From: Lichenicola sp965198575 | GTDB lineage: Bacteria; Pseudomonadota; Alphaproteobacteria; Acetobacterales; Acetobacteraceae | NCBI RefSeq assembly: GCF_965198575.1 | Contig: NZ_OZ240671.1 | Coordinates: forward strand, 3,162,001-3,226,000 | Length of the DNA: 64,000 nt | Direction: 5' to 3' | Shown: positions 43,298 to 51,528 of the stretch, in pieces | Numbering within the stretch: the first letter of the stretch is position 1 | Layout: each line of letters opens with the position of its first letter | Notes under the pieces: model-generated | Seen by the model: the letters and a program-made list of their open reading frames with translations, nothing else | The model's database searches: none | What the model was told of the DNA's origin: nothing | Position numbers and translations under genes: made by a program

Positions 43298-44872
43298 TCA
43301 GCCCCTGGCCCGGTCCTGCGCCGGTTGTCGTCTTCTCTGCAACCGCTGGCGCAGCCTGGCCGGCAGCCGCCGGATGTCGAACACGCCCAGCAGCTGCAGC
43401 AGGATCGCGTAGCTGGCCATGCCGACCGTCACCAGCAGCAGCAGCCCGCAGATGCGGTAGAGCCCGTGCCAGCTTTCGAGCCCGGCGAGCAGGGTGTGCG
43501 AGAGCATTGCCAGCACCGCCGCCATGCCGACCGCTGCCATGCCCATGCGCAGCAGCCGGGACAGCATCACTCGGTCGGGCCGCAGGTAGCCGCGCCGGAG
43601 CAGCAGCACCATCAGCACGATGGCGTTGATCGCCGAGGCCAGGCTGGTGGCAAGCGGCGGCCCGACATGCTGCAGCGGGTGCATCAGCAGCAGGTTGAGG
43701 CACAGGTTGAAGCCGAGCGTCGCCATGCCGACCCTGACCGGCGTCGACATGTCGCCGCGGGCGAAGAAGCCGGGGGCCAGCACCTTGATCAGCACGAAGA
43801 ACGGCAGCCCGAACGCGTACGCCGTCAGCGACTGGGCGGACAGCATGACGTCGCGTGGCGTGAACGCGCCGTAGCCGAACAGCGTCCCGAGGATCGGCAC
43901 CGACAGCACCATGAGGGCGAGGCAGGCGGGCAGGGTCAGGATCAGCGCGAACTCGATGGCGCTGTTCTGGGTGCGGTGCGCCTGCACCAGGTCGCCGGTC
44001 TGCACGTGGCGGGTCAGCACCGGCAGCATGGTGGTGCCGGCAGCCGCACCCAGGACGCCGAGGGGCAGCTGGTTCACCCGGTCGGCGAAATACATCAGCG
44101 ACACGCTCCCCGCCGGCAGCAGCGTGCCGATGATGGTGTCGACGCCGAGATTGAGCTGGGTGATGCCGCTGCCGACCAGGCCCGGCAGCATCCGGCGCAT
44201 CAGCAGCCGCATGCGCGGCGTCAGGCGCGGGCGGGGCAGGCCGAGCCCCATGCCGGCCCGGTGGGAGGCGATCATCAGCACGCCGAGCTGCAACACGCCC
44301 GACGCGGTGATGCCCCAGGCGGCGGCGTGCGCCACGCTGGCGACGTGCGGCGTCAGGAACACGATCGCGGCGATGCCGACCACGTTGAACAGCACGTAGG
44401 CGGCGGCGGCCACACCGAACTTCTCCAGGCCGTTCAGAACGCCCGACACCAGGGCGGCGGCACAGATCAGCAGCACATAGGGAAAGGTGATGCGGCCGAG
44501 CGACACGGCGAGCTGGTAGTTGGCGCCAAATCCCGGGGCGATCACCCGGATCACCTGCGGCATGAACAGCTCGCCGAGCAGGGTCAGGCAGAGCAGCCAG
44601 AACAGCAGCACGCCGAGCGCCTCACGCGCAAAACCACGCGCGACGTCGGGGCCTTCCTTGGCCAGCAGGCCTGAGAAAAGCGGTACGAACGCGGAGTTGA
44701 AGGCGCCCTCGCCGAACAGCCGTCGGAACAGGTTGGGCAGCCGGAACGCCACCTGGTAGGCGTCCTGCATCGGCCCGGCGCCCATCAGAGCGGCGAGCAG
44801 CTGGTCGCGCACCAGCCCCAGGATGCGGCTCAGCATGGTCCAGCTGCCGACCGTCAGGAAGCCCTTCAGCAC
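43298..44872 (-). CDS. murJ: Lipid II flippase MurJ (peptidoglycan precursor exporter)
   Basis: Polytopic membrane protein of the MOP superfamily that flips lipid II across the inner membrane. The N-terminal MLKGFLTVGSWTMLSRILGLVRDQLLAALMG is the family signature, followed by DAYQVAFRLPNLFRRLFGEGAFNSAFVPLFS. About fourteen hydrophobic segments are spread over 524 residues, the usual size. Internal arginines such as those in SRILGLVRD are conserved. The start is GTG at 44872. The C-terminal tail is basic (RLRQRLQRRRQ). A broken ABC-ATPase fragment lies immediately upstream. Confidence 0.96.
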   Translation of the reverse strand: MLKGFLTVGSWTMLSRILGLVRDQLLAALMGAGPMQDAYQVAFRLPNLFRRLFGEGAFNSAFVPLFSGLLAKEGPDVARGFAREALGVLLFWLLCLTLLGELFMPQVIRVIAPGFGANYQLAVSLGRITFPYVLLICAAALVSGVLNGLEKFGVAAAAYVLFNVVGIAAIVFLTPHVASVAHAAAWGITASGVLQLGVLMIASHRAGMGLGLPRPRLTPRMRLLMRRMLPGLVGSGITQLNLGVDTIIGTLLPAGSVSLMYFADRVNQLPLGVLGAAAGTTMLPVLTRHVQTGDLVQAHRTQNSAIEFALILTLPACLALMVLSVPILGTLFGYGAFTPRDVMLSAQSLTAYAFGLPFFVLIKVLAPGFFARGDMSTPVRVGMATLGFNLCLNLLLMHPLQHVGPPLATSLASAINAIVLMVLLLRRGYLRPDRVMLSRLLRMGMAAVGMAAVLAMLSHTLLAGLESWHGLYRICGLLLLVTVGMASYAILLQLLGVFDIRRLPARLRQRLQRRRQPAQDRARG

Positions 44873-44996
44873 GCGGACAGGTCCGGCAGGAGGGTCGTCC
44901 GGATACGGGCAGTCGGGCGTGATCGCATCCCGCTGCTGTAACGTCCGGACCCGGCGAGGTCCATCGCGGGGAGCGGCGCTCCCTCGGACGGGCCGG

Positions 44997-45170
44997 CTAC
45001 CCCGCCCGGGCGCTGCGATAGTCCCGGCGCGCGATTGCCATCAGCGCGACGACGGACGTCGAGGCGGGATCCTGTTCGCGGGGGATCGTGCCGCGCTGCA
45101 TCGGCATGATCCGGTCGGCGATCTCGAGCGTCTGCCAATGGTCGTGCATGATCATGACGGTCAGGCCGCC
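44997..45170 (-). pseudogene. C-terminal remnant of a sugar ABC-transporter ATPase
   Basis: About 57 codons in a frame different from the preceding gene read GGLTVMIMHDHWQTLEIADRI, then MPMQRGTI and ASTSVVALMAIARRDYRSARAG, ending in a stop. This matches the end of a monosaccharide ABC ATPase (the switch-region histidine strand, ADRI..L..G, and a C-terminal helix). The Walker and signature regions are absent, so it is a decayed fragment. Its start overlaps the 3' end of the large unknown gene by about 10 bases. Confidence 0.6.
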
Positions 45171-47146
45171 GAGCGGCAGTCCCCGGCACCTGTTCTGCTC
45201 GCAGCCTTGCCGGTGCTCTCGCCGAATGCGCGGTAGGCGTCGATGCAGAGCTGCAGCCACTTCTGCGCGTCGAAGGTCTGGGCGTCGCCGTGGGTCTGGT
45301 CCGAGTAGGCCCGCAGCAGGTTCGGCGCGATCCATTCGACGGCGCCGGCGGGCCGTCCGGTCACCACCCGCGTCACCCACAACAGCTTGTTCGGGCCGTG
45401 ACGATTGATCGCGTGGTGCAGGCTGTAAACCTCCGGGAGGTCGGCCATCGGCTTCATGTCGCGATAGACCCAGATCTTGTCGCCGTCCTCGAAATCCTCG
45501 ATCATCTTCCGGCCCAGATAGGCGACCTTCTGCTCGTTCTCGGCGATCGCCTCGGCTTCGGTGCTGTCCGCGGGCCCCTTCCATGTGTGGTAGTGGTACC
45601 GGTTGGCGCGGTCGGTCATGTAGAATTCCTCGACCTCCTCGAACGCTCCGCCGCTGCCCGGCCGCATCACCTGCGCCCGGCGTGCATGCGTCGAGAGCGA
45701 CCCTGGCGCGCCCATACCCTTGAAGTCGTTCTCGATCAGTCGGATCAGGTTGAGCCGGTTGGTCGAGCCGGCGAAGCGGAACAGGCCCATCGGCTCGGCT
45801 CCCAGCACGCGCTGCACGAAGCCGAACTCGCAATCCATGCCCAGGCTGACGAAGCCGCTCATCAGATCCTGGGTGGCGGGGACGACCACCGGCGCCACCT
45901 CCGGTCCGATCTCCAGCCGTGCCATTCCGAGGCTGCAGGCGATCGCCTTGTCGGCTGGCTCGAAGCTGATCTGGAAGCGCGCCGTGTTGTCGGACAGGCA
46001 CTCGGTCGGGATCCAGATGTCGCGGCGTTCGGGAGCGCCGATATCGAGGTCCAGCAGGAAGGTCGCGACGTCCCAGCCATTCAGCGTCACCATCGCGCGA
46101 CGCGGCCGGCCGATCGCCTCGAGCTCGAGCGACAGTCGCAACACGGTCGGCCGGTACGGCAGGTCGAAGCTCAGCGACGCCCCCGTGCCAGATGCGAGGC
46201 ACCGTCCGTCGTGGTCGACCCAGCCGGGCCGCTGGCTGTCGCGCGAGCGGTCACCCGCCGGATCGCCGCGTTCCACCTGGCGCAACGTGACACCCATGAC
46301 CGGTGGCATCGCCAGCACGCGTGCAGGGTCGGCCTGGGCGAGCCGGGTGTGTCGCGCGATGGTCGTGGAGGCCACCGGCGGTGCTGCCAGGAGCGGCGAG
46401 ATCTGCGCCATGATGGCGTTGCTGAGCAGGCAATAACCGGTCAGGTCGCGTTCCTGCCAATCCGGCTGATCCGCGCTGCGCGCGTTGCCGTATTCGAGGA
46501 TCGCGTCGCGGAACACGGCATCCAGGTGGCCGACCTGGCCGCCCAGGAACATGCCCTCCTCGTCGATGTACCAGACCACCTCCAGGCCATCGTCATGCAC
46601 CAGATCGAGCAGCAGCAGCGGCGCGAACCCGGTGAACAGCAGGCGGGGCGACCATCCCTCGATGAAGGACAGGATCGCCACGCCATCCCCGTGATGGATC
46701 GCCCGCAGGCCGCCTTTCGGCGCGCGCAGCAACAAACCGGCGGTCGAGGCGATGACCGGATCCAGCATGATCGCGGACATGTAGGTCTGGTCGAGCCGGC
46801 GCGAGCCATTCGGCTCATGCAGCTCGATCGGGCCGTTCGCCAGGATCTGCTGCCGCAGCGCCGCGACGGCGAAATGCGGCAGCAGGTCCGGGCGGTCGCC
46901 AATCAAGTCGCCGTCGGACCCGGCAAACCAGGTCCGGCGATCCCCGAGATCGTTCTCGGCGTCCAGCAGGATCAGGTTGGCCCCGACGTGGCGCGTGCCG
47001 CGCAACATCCAGCCGGCGGGCAATGCCTCGACCGCAAGGCGCTCCGGAATTTGTCGTGGTTCGTTCGGCAAGCTTGCAAGATTGAGCGTAGGCCGCAGCT
47101 CCCACGGTCCGGGCAGGCTGAAATTCGGGCGCAGCGTGAGTGACAT
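45161..47146 (-). CDS. Large protein of unknown function with C-terminal DUF1796-like segment
   Basis: 661-residue soluble-looking protein. The N-terminal two-thirds contains a lectin- or glycan-associated style fold (PGPWELRPTLNLASLPNE, ASLSFDLPYRPTVLRLSLELEAIG, TLNGWDVATFLLDL) with no known enzyme motif. From about residue 440 it has FVSLGMDCEFGFVQRVLGAEPMGLFRFA and a later LHHAINRHGPNKLLWVTRV, which resembles DUF1796/papain-like peptidase proteins often found near glycosyltransferases. The DUF1796 relation is an impression, not a computed match. Start ATG 47146 follows a promoter-like TTGCAC-17-TATGTT. The extreme C-terminus is oddly basic and overlaps the ABC remnant, suggesting the end has been altered by a deletion. 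Confidence 0.6.
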   Translation of the reverse strand: MSLTLRPNFSLPGPWELRPTLNLASLPNEPRQIPERLAVEALPAGWMLRGTRHVGANLILLDAENDLGDRRTWFAGSDGDLIGDRPDLLPHFAVAALRQQILANGPIELHEPNGSRRLDQTYMSAIMLDPVIASTAGLLLRAPKGGLRAIHHGDGVAILSFIEGWSPRLLFTGFAPLLLLDLVHDDGLEVVWYIDEEGMFLGGQVGHLDAVFRDAILEYGNARSADQPDWQERDLTGYCLLSNAIMAQISPLLAAPPVASTTIARHTRLAQADPARVLAMPPVMGVTLRQVERGDPAGDRSRDSQRPGWVDHDGRCLASGTGASLSFDLPYRPTVLRLSLELEAIGRPRRAMVTLNGWDVATFLLDLDIGAPERRDIWIPTECLSDNTARFQISFEPADKAIACSLGMARLEIGPEVAPVVVPATQDLMSGFVSLGMDCEFGFVQRVLGAEPMGLFRFAGSTNRLNLIRLIENDFKGMGAPGSLSTHARRAQVMRPGSGGAFEEVEEFYMTDRANRYHYHTWKGPADSTEAEAIAENEQKVAYLGRKMIEDFEDGDKIWVYRDMKPMADLPEVYSLHHAINRHGPNKLLWVTRVVTGRPAGAVEWIAPNLLRAYSDQTHGDAQTFDAQKWLQLCIDAYRAFGESTGKAASRTGAGDCRSAA

Positions 47147-47216
47147 GCAGACCTCTGATTGGTGGCCGTCAGACAGGCGCCGCCCGGAGTGCCGGTCAAA
47201 TCCTGATAGTGCTGAT

Positions 47217-47245
47217 AACATAATGACATTATGCAGTGCGTGCAA
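47217..47245 (-). promoter_or_regulatory. Promoter for the 661-residue gene
   Basis: On the minus strand TTGCAC (47240-47245) and TATGTT (47217-47222) are separated by 17 bases, about 75 bases upstream of the start codon. The palindrome at 47219-47233 overlaps the spacer and -10 box. Strong by eye relative to the rest of this GC-rich window. Confidence 0.55.
47219..47233. promoter_or_regulatory. Perfect palindrome, candidate operator
   Basis: CATAATG-A-CATTATG: seven bases each side of a single central A, in the divergent region between the 661-residue gene and the GHKL ATPase. It lies within the promoter of the former, where a repressor would block transcription, and 134 bases upstream of the latter. 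The binding protein is unknown. Confidence 0.5.
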
Positions 47246-47366
47246 CGGATCTCGCATGACGTGGTGTCGGCGGCCACACCTGAAGCCGGATCCCCGCGGC
47301 ACATCGGATATTCCGGATGAAGTTCGTTCGCTGTGCGTAACGCAATGCGTGGTGGTAGGATGCGGG

Positions 47367-49301
47367 ATGAACATCGAACGCAAACCCGCCCGTCGCTCGA
47401 TCCCCGAAATGGCACGAGACATCCTCGGACCGGCGGCAGCGCCTGTCGCGACCGCGCGGGTCACCCAGCTCAGGGTCGGCGATGAGAGCTTCCTCGTCGC
47501 CAGCATGATCGAGCGATGCCCGAAGGTCATGATGCTGCGCGAGCTGGTCAAGAACGCGCTCGAGGCGGCGGCGACGGCACGTCCCGGATACGGCCAGGTC
47601 AGGCTGTCGGCGGTGTCGATCGAGGGCGTGCCCAAGCTCTCGATCTGGAACAGCGGGCGGGGGCTCGACGCGGACGAGCTGTTCCGGATGTGCGACATCG
47701 CCTCGTCGATCCGCAAGCAGCACCGGCTCGACCAGAATTTCGGCATGGGCGCCAAGGTCGCGTCGTTGCCGTCGAACCGGCACGGGCTGCGCTACCGCTC
47801 CTGTCACCAGGGCATCGTGCACGAGGTGGTGCTGGGCTGGCGCGACGGGGTGTATGGCCGGTTGCAGCGCGTCGGCAACGGACCTGTCGAGCCGAGGCTC
47901 GGCCAGAACGTTACAGGCAGATTATCGAGGATTCGCAAGCCTGAGGTGAAGTTGCAGGACGTGCTCGAGGTCAGTGCGGAGGCCATCGCCTGCGGCCACG
48001 CCCTCGACCAGGACTGGACCGAGGTGGTGCTGTTCGGCAACGCGGCCGACCAGGACACGGTGCGCGATCCATACCAGGGCGCCCCATCGATGCCGGCCGA
48101 CTGGCTCGCCGAGGAGCTGACATACCGGTTCTTCCGGCTCGAGCCCGACGTGCTGCTGCTGCTCGAGCAGCAGGGGCGCTATTTCGAGCCGCTTTCGGTC
48201 AGGATCCCGCGCGACTACGGCCGGCACGAGACGGTGACGCTGCCGGACGGGGTGAAGCTGCACTACGCCCACGACGCACCGGACCCGGATCCGGACCATG
48301 CCGGCAGGGGCCAGGTGCCGCCGGAGGCAGCGTATCCGACGCCCGGCACCTGCGGCCTGGTCTATCGCGACGAGCTCTACGACGTGCTCAGGCGCCAGCA
48401 CTGGCTGCATGCGGCGCCGGTGTTCGGGATCCCGTTCGGCGCCCGCGCGATCTCGGTGTTCATCGAGCTGCCGGAGGCGTTCGAAATCGTTCCGGACGGC
48501 TACCGGCAGTTCCTGCGCTATGGCGGCGGCCGGCAGGGCCAGGTCGCGTGCCGGCACTTCGCCAAGGCCGTGCACGAGCATCGTCCGCACTGGCTGATCG
48601 CGATCATCGATGCGCAGGCACCGTCCGCGCGCTATCTGCCGGACATCTACGGCGATCTCGACCGGCTGCTGCGCGACCTCAAGGTCCGTCGTCGGAAGCG
48701 CCTGGTGCCGACCGCGGCGATCCACACCATCGCGGATCCTGCGGTCGCCAGCCCGGCGGCCGCGCCGCTGCAGGTCGGCGCGGTGGCAGTGGAGCCGGTC
48801 CCGCCGGACCCGATCCCGCCCGCTTCGACGCCAGCAGTCATCCCCGAGCGCGTGCACGGTCAGCTCGACCCCGCGGCCGGCAGCGTGGAGGGCGATGCGT
48901 TCGAGACGGAGCTGTCACCACAGATTCTGATGCTGCGCGACGAGCACGAGATCGAGGCGCGTGGGCTGCAGGAGCGCGCGGCCCGCTACTATCCCGAGAC
49001 CCACCAGCTGTTCCTGAACGGCCACTACGCCGCGATCGCCGCGATGCGGCTGTTGCTGGAGCATGAGTTCGCCTGGGCGGCCGACCCGGAGGCGATGCGT
49101 CAGCAGGCGCTGCAGCAGGCGGAACGATCGATGGCGTCCCGGGTCGGCCGGATGCTGGTGTTCGCGTTGTCGAAACAGGACGTCTGGAGCGATCACGACC
49201 TGGCGCAGGCCTGCTCGGCTCAGGCGCTCTCGCTGGTCGCGGACGATTTCGCCGCCAGCCTGCCGTCCGCCCGGACCGGCATGCAGTCGCTCCTGGCCTG
49301 A
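47367..49301 (+). CDS. GHKL-type ATP-binding protein (Hsp90/MutL/MORC-like), function unknown
   Basis: 644-residue protein with an N-terminal GHKL ATPase domain. Visible motifs: N-box E59-L-V-K-N63-A-L-E-A, G1 box N95-S-G-R-G99 (the usual Asp is Asn), and G2 box N-F-G126-M-G128-A-K130. The following FRMCDIASSIRKQHRLD and YGR-type strands resemble MORC/Hsp90-like transducers more than sensor kinases; there is no histidine phosphoacceptor domain or transmembrane helix. The C-terminal 250 residues have no recognised domain. AGGA lies about 10 bases before the ATG; an in-frame extension to 46977 is rejected. Possible roles include DNA or chromosome handling or phage defence, but none is shown. 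Confidence 0.65.
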   Translation: MNIERKPARRSIPEMARDILGPAAAPVATARVTQLRVGDESFLVASMIERCPKVMMLRELVKNALEAAATARPGYGQVRLSAVSIEGVPKLSIWNSGRGLDADELFRMCDIASSIRKQHRLDQNFGMGAKVASLPSNRHGLRYRSCHQGIVHEVVLGWRDGVYGRLQRVGNGPVEPRLGQNVTGRLSRIRKPEVKLQDVLEVSAEAIACGHALDQDWTEVVLFGNAADQDTVRDPYQGAPSMPADWLAEELTYRFFRLEPDVLLLLEQQGRYFEPLSVRIPRDYGRHETVTLPDGVKLHYAHDAPDPDPDHAGRGQVPPEAAYPTPGTCGLVYRDELYDVLRRQHWLHAAPVFGIPFGARAISVFIELPEAFEIVPDGYRQFLRYGGGRQGQVACRHFAKAVHEHRPHWLIAIIDAQAPSARYLPDIYGDLDRLLRDLKVRRRKRLVPTAAIHTIADPAVASPAAAPLQVGAVAVEPVPPDPIPPASTPAVIPERVHGQLDPAAGSVEGDAFETELSPQILMLRDEHEIEARGLQERAARYYPETHQLFLNGHYAAIAAMRLLLEHEFAWAADPEAMRQQALQQAERSMASRVGRMLVFALSKQDVWSDHDLAQACSAQALSLVADDFAASLPSARTGMQSLLA

Positions 49302-49306
49302 CGCCT

Positions 49307-49672
49307 TCAGCTCAGGGCAAGGCCGGCGAGCATGGACATCGCCGCGAGGCCCCAGAGACCCAGCAGCGGCAGCCGCCACGGTTGCGGCGCGCTGTCGAGC
49401 AGGACCCGCAGCAGCCGGCTGGAACGGCGGATGAACAGGACCGCCGCAAGCCCCACAAGCACCAGCAGCACGACCCGCTTCTGGCCCGGCGCCGTCCATC
49501 GGAACGCCAGCACAGGCAGCGCGAAAGCGACCCCGACGACCAGCCCGATGACCAGTGCCGCCACCCCGGGCATCACCGCCCGCAGTTTCGGGGGCGCACG
49601 ATCAAGCATCCGCCTCAGGCGGGCGGCCGCCACCGACCGATCGATTTCGGGTTCGTGCTTCGGTGCGATCAC
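49307..49672 (-). CDS. Small membrane protein, function unknown
   Basis: 121 residues. A charged N-terminus (KHEPEIDRSVAAARLRRMLDRAPPK) is followed by three hydrophobic segments (VAALVIGLVVGVAFALPVLAF, VVLLVLVGLAAVLFI, LLGLWGLAAMSMLAGLAL). GTG start overlaps the cobT stop by four bases (GTGA), so it is probably translationally coupled to cobT. No family is recognised; a role linked to cobalamin metabolism is only suggested by position. Confidence 0.65.
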   Translation of the reverse strand: MIAPKHEPEIDRSVAAARLRRMLDRAPPKLRAVMPGVAALVIGLVVGVAFALPVLAFRWTAPGQKRVVLLVLVGLAAVLFIRRSSRLLRVLLDSAPQPWRLPLLGLWGLAAMSMLAGLALS

Positions 49673-51528
49673 GCCGCCCGGCTCAAGCGGCGTCTCGCGG
49701 GGCCGCTGCCACGGCCGCCATCCTCGTCGAACAGCTCCGAGAGCTTGGCCATCATGATGCCGCCGAGCTCCTCCGCATCGGTGATGGTGACCGCCCGGCG
49801 GTAGTAGCGCGTCACGTCGTGGCCGATGCCGATGGCGATCAGCTCGACGCCGCGCGCCTTCTCGATCTCGGCGATCACCTCGCGCAAATGGTGCTCCAGG
49901 TAGCTGCCGGAATTGACCGAGAGCGTGCTGTCATCGACCGGCGCGCCGTCGCTGATCACCATCAGGATGCGGCGGCTCTCCTTGCGGGCAAGCAACCGGC
50001 GATACGCCCAGGTCAGCGCCTCGCCGTCGATGTTCTCCTTGAGCAGCCCCTCGCGCAGCATCAGCCCAAGGTTGCGACGCGCCCGCCGCCACGGCATGTC
50101 GGCGGCCTTGTAGATGATGTGGCGCAGGTCGTTCAGCCGGCCGGGCTCGCGCGGCTTGCCGTCGGCGACCCAGCGCTCGCGGCTCTGGCCACCCTTCCAG
50201 GCACGGGTGGTGAAGCCCAGCACCTCGACCTTGACGGCGCAGCGCTCAAGCGTGCGGGCCAGGATGTCGCCGCACATTGCCGCCACGGTGATCGGGCGGC
50301 CGCGCATCGAGCCCGAATTGTCGATCAGCAGCGTCACCACGGTGTCGCGGAAATCGGTGTCGCGCTCGTGCTTGTAGGACAGCGCGATCATCGGGTTCAC
50401 CACTACCCGGGCCAGACGGCCGGCATCGAGGATGCCCTCCTCCTGGTCGAACTCCCAGGCGCGGGTCTGCTGCGCCATCAGCCGGCGCTGCAGCCGGTTG
50501 GCGAGCTTCGACACCACGCCCTGCATGTTCAGCAGCTGCTGGTCGAGCTGCTGGCGCAGGCGGGCAAGCTCTTCCGGATCGCACAAGGCCTCCGCGGCGA
50601 TCTCCTCGTCGAACTGCCGCGAGTAGGCGCGGTAGTTGGTGCCGATCGCGGCCTGCTGCGGCTCGCGCTGCGCCTGCGGGCCGCCTGGACGATCCTCGCC
50701 TTCCGCGGCCCCCTTCTGGTCGGTATCGTCCTGCTCCTCGGGGCCACTCGCGCCGGCAGATTCCGGCTCGGCACTCAGGCTCTCCTCGGTGCTGCTCCGG
50801 CCCTGCTCCGGCTGCGGGGCCTGCGGCTCCTCCGGCTCCGGCTCCGACTGGTCGTCGCCGGCGTCGCTGTCCTCTTCCTCTTCCTCGGTCTCGACGTCCA
50901 TCTCGGCCAGGTCGTAGGCCGCAAGCAGGCGACGGGCGGCCCGGGTATAGGCCTGCTGGTCGTCCTGGCTCGCAGCCAGCTCGTCGAGTGCGCGATCGGC
51001 GTCGGCGGCGAGGGTGCTGCGCCACTGGTCCAGCACGCGCGCCGCGTTTTCCGGTGCTGGCTCGCCGGACAGCCGCTCGCGGGCCAGCAGGGACAAGGCG
51101 GCAGCCACCGGGAGCTGATCGCGCCGGGTCATGCGGTCGTAACCGGCGACCTCGCACTCCTGCTCCAGCCGGCTGCGCAGGTTTGCGGCCACACCACCCA
51201 TGTGGCGGCCCCCCACCACCTCGATGCGGGTCTGCTCGAGCGCGTCGTACACCTCACGCGCTTCGCGCGGCGTGGGCGTGCGCGCGGCATGGACCGCGTT
51301 GTCGTGGTGGCGCAGACGCAGCGCGGCCGCATCCGCCGCCCCACGCATCTTGGCGATCTCGGCGGCGGGCAGGGCGCGGCTGGGTGAGGGAAGCCGCACC
51401 CGCTTCTCGCCGACCTGGGCCGGTCCCGCCTGGAACGTGACCTGCACGTCCTTCTGCCCGCTGATCGCCCGGAGGGCCCCGGCCGTTGCGCGCTTGAAGC
51501 CCTCGGTGCGGGTGGTCTCGCTGCTCAC
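49669..51528 (-). CDS. cobT: Cobaltochelatase subunit CobT
   Basis: Large chelatase subunit of the aerobic (CobNST) B12 pathway, which inserts cobalt into hydrogenobyrinic acid a,c-diamide. An acidic, Glu/Pro/Asp-rich central region (about 210-280, EEEEEDSDAGDDQSEPEPEEP) precedes a von Willebrand A domain with the metal-dependent motif LIDNSGSMRG near residue 400. It starts with GTG, whose codon overlaps the cobS stop (GTGA). 619 residues is normal. The AAA partner CobS is directly upstream; CobN is not in the window. Confidence 0.94.
   Translation of the reverse strand: MSSETTRTEGFKRATAGALRAISGQKDVQVTFQAGPAQVGEKRVRLPSPSRALPAAEIAKMRGAADAAALRLRHHDNAVHAARTPTPREAREVYDALEQTRIEVVGGRHMGGVAANLRSRLEQECEVAGYDRMTRRDQLPVAAALSLLARERLSGEPAPENAARVLDQWRSTLAADADRALDELAASQDDQQAYTRAARRLLAAYDLAEMDVETEEEEEDSDAGDDQSEPEPEEPQAPQPEQGRSSTEESLSAEPESAGASGPEEQDDTDQKGAAEGEDRPGGPQAQREPQQAAIGTNYRAYSRQFDEEIAAEALCDPEELARLRQQLDQQLLNMQGVVSKLANRLQRRLMAQQTRAWEFDQEEGILDAGRLARVVVNPMIALSYKHERDTDFRDTVVTLLIDNSGSMRGRPITVAAMCGDILARTLERCAVKVEVLGFTTRAWKGGQSRERWVADGKPREPGRLNDLRHIIYKAADMPWRRARRNLGLMLREGLLKENIDGEALTWAYRRLLARKESRRILMVISDGAPVDDSTLSVNSGSYLEHHLREVIAEIEKARGVELIAIGIGHDVTRYYRRAVTITDAEELGGIMMAKLSELFDEDGGRGSGPARRRLSRAA

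Noticed and set aside
46977..47366. Upstream in-frame extension of the GHKL ATPase
   Set aside because: It would overlap the divergent gene and its promoter; ATG 47367 has a ribosome site.
49555..51387. A 610-codon plus-strand frame opposite cobT
   Set aside because: Antisense to the acidic region and vWA domain of cobT; no family features.
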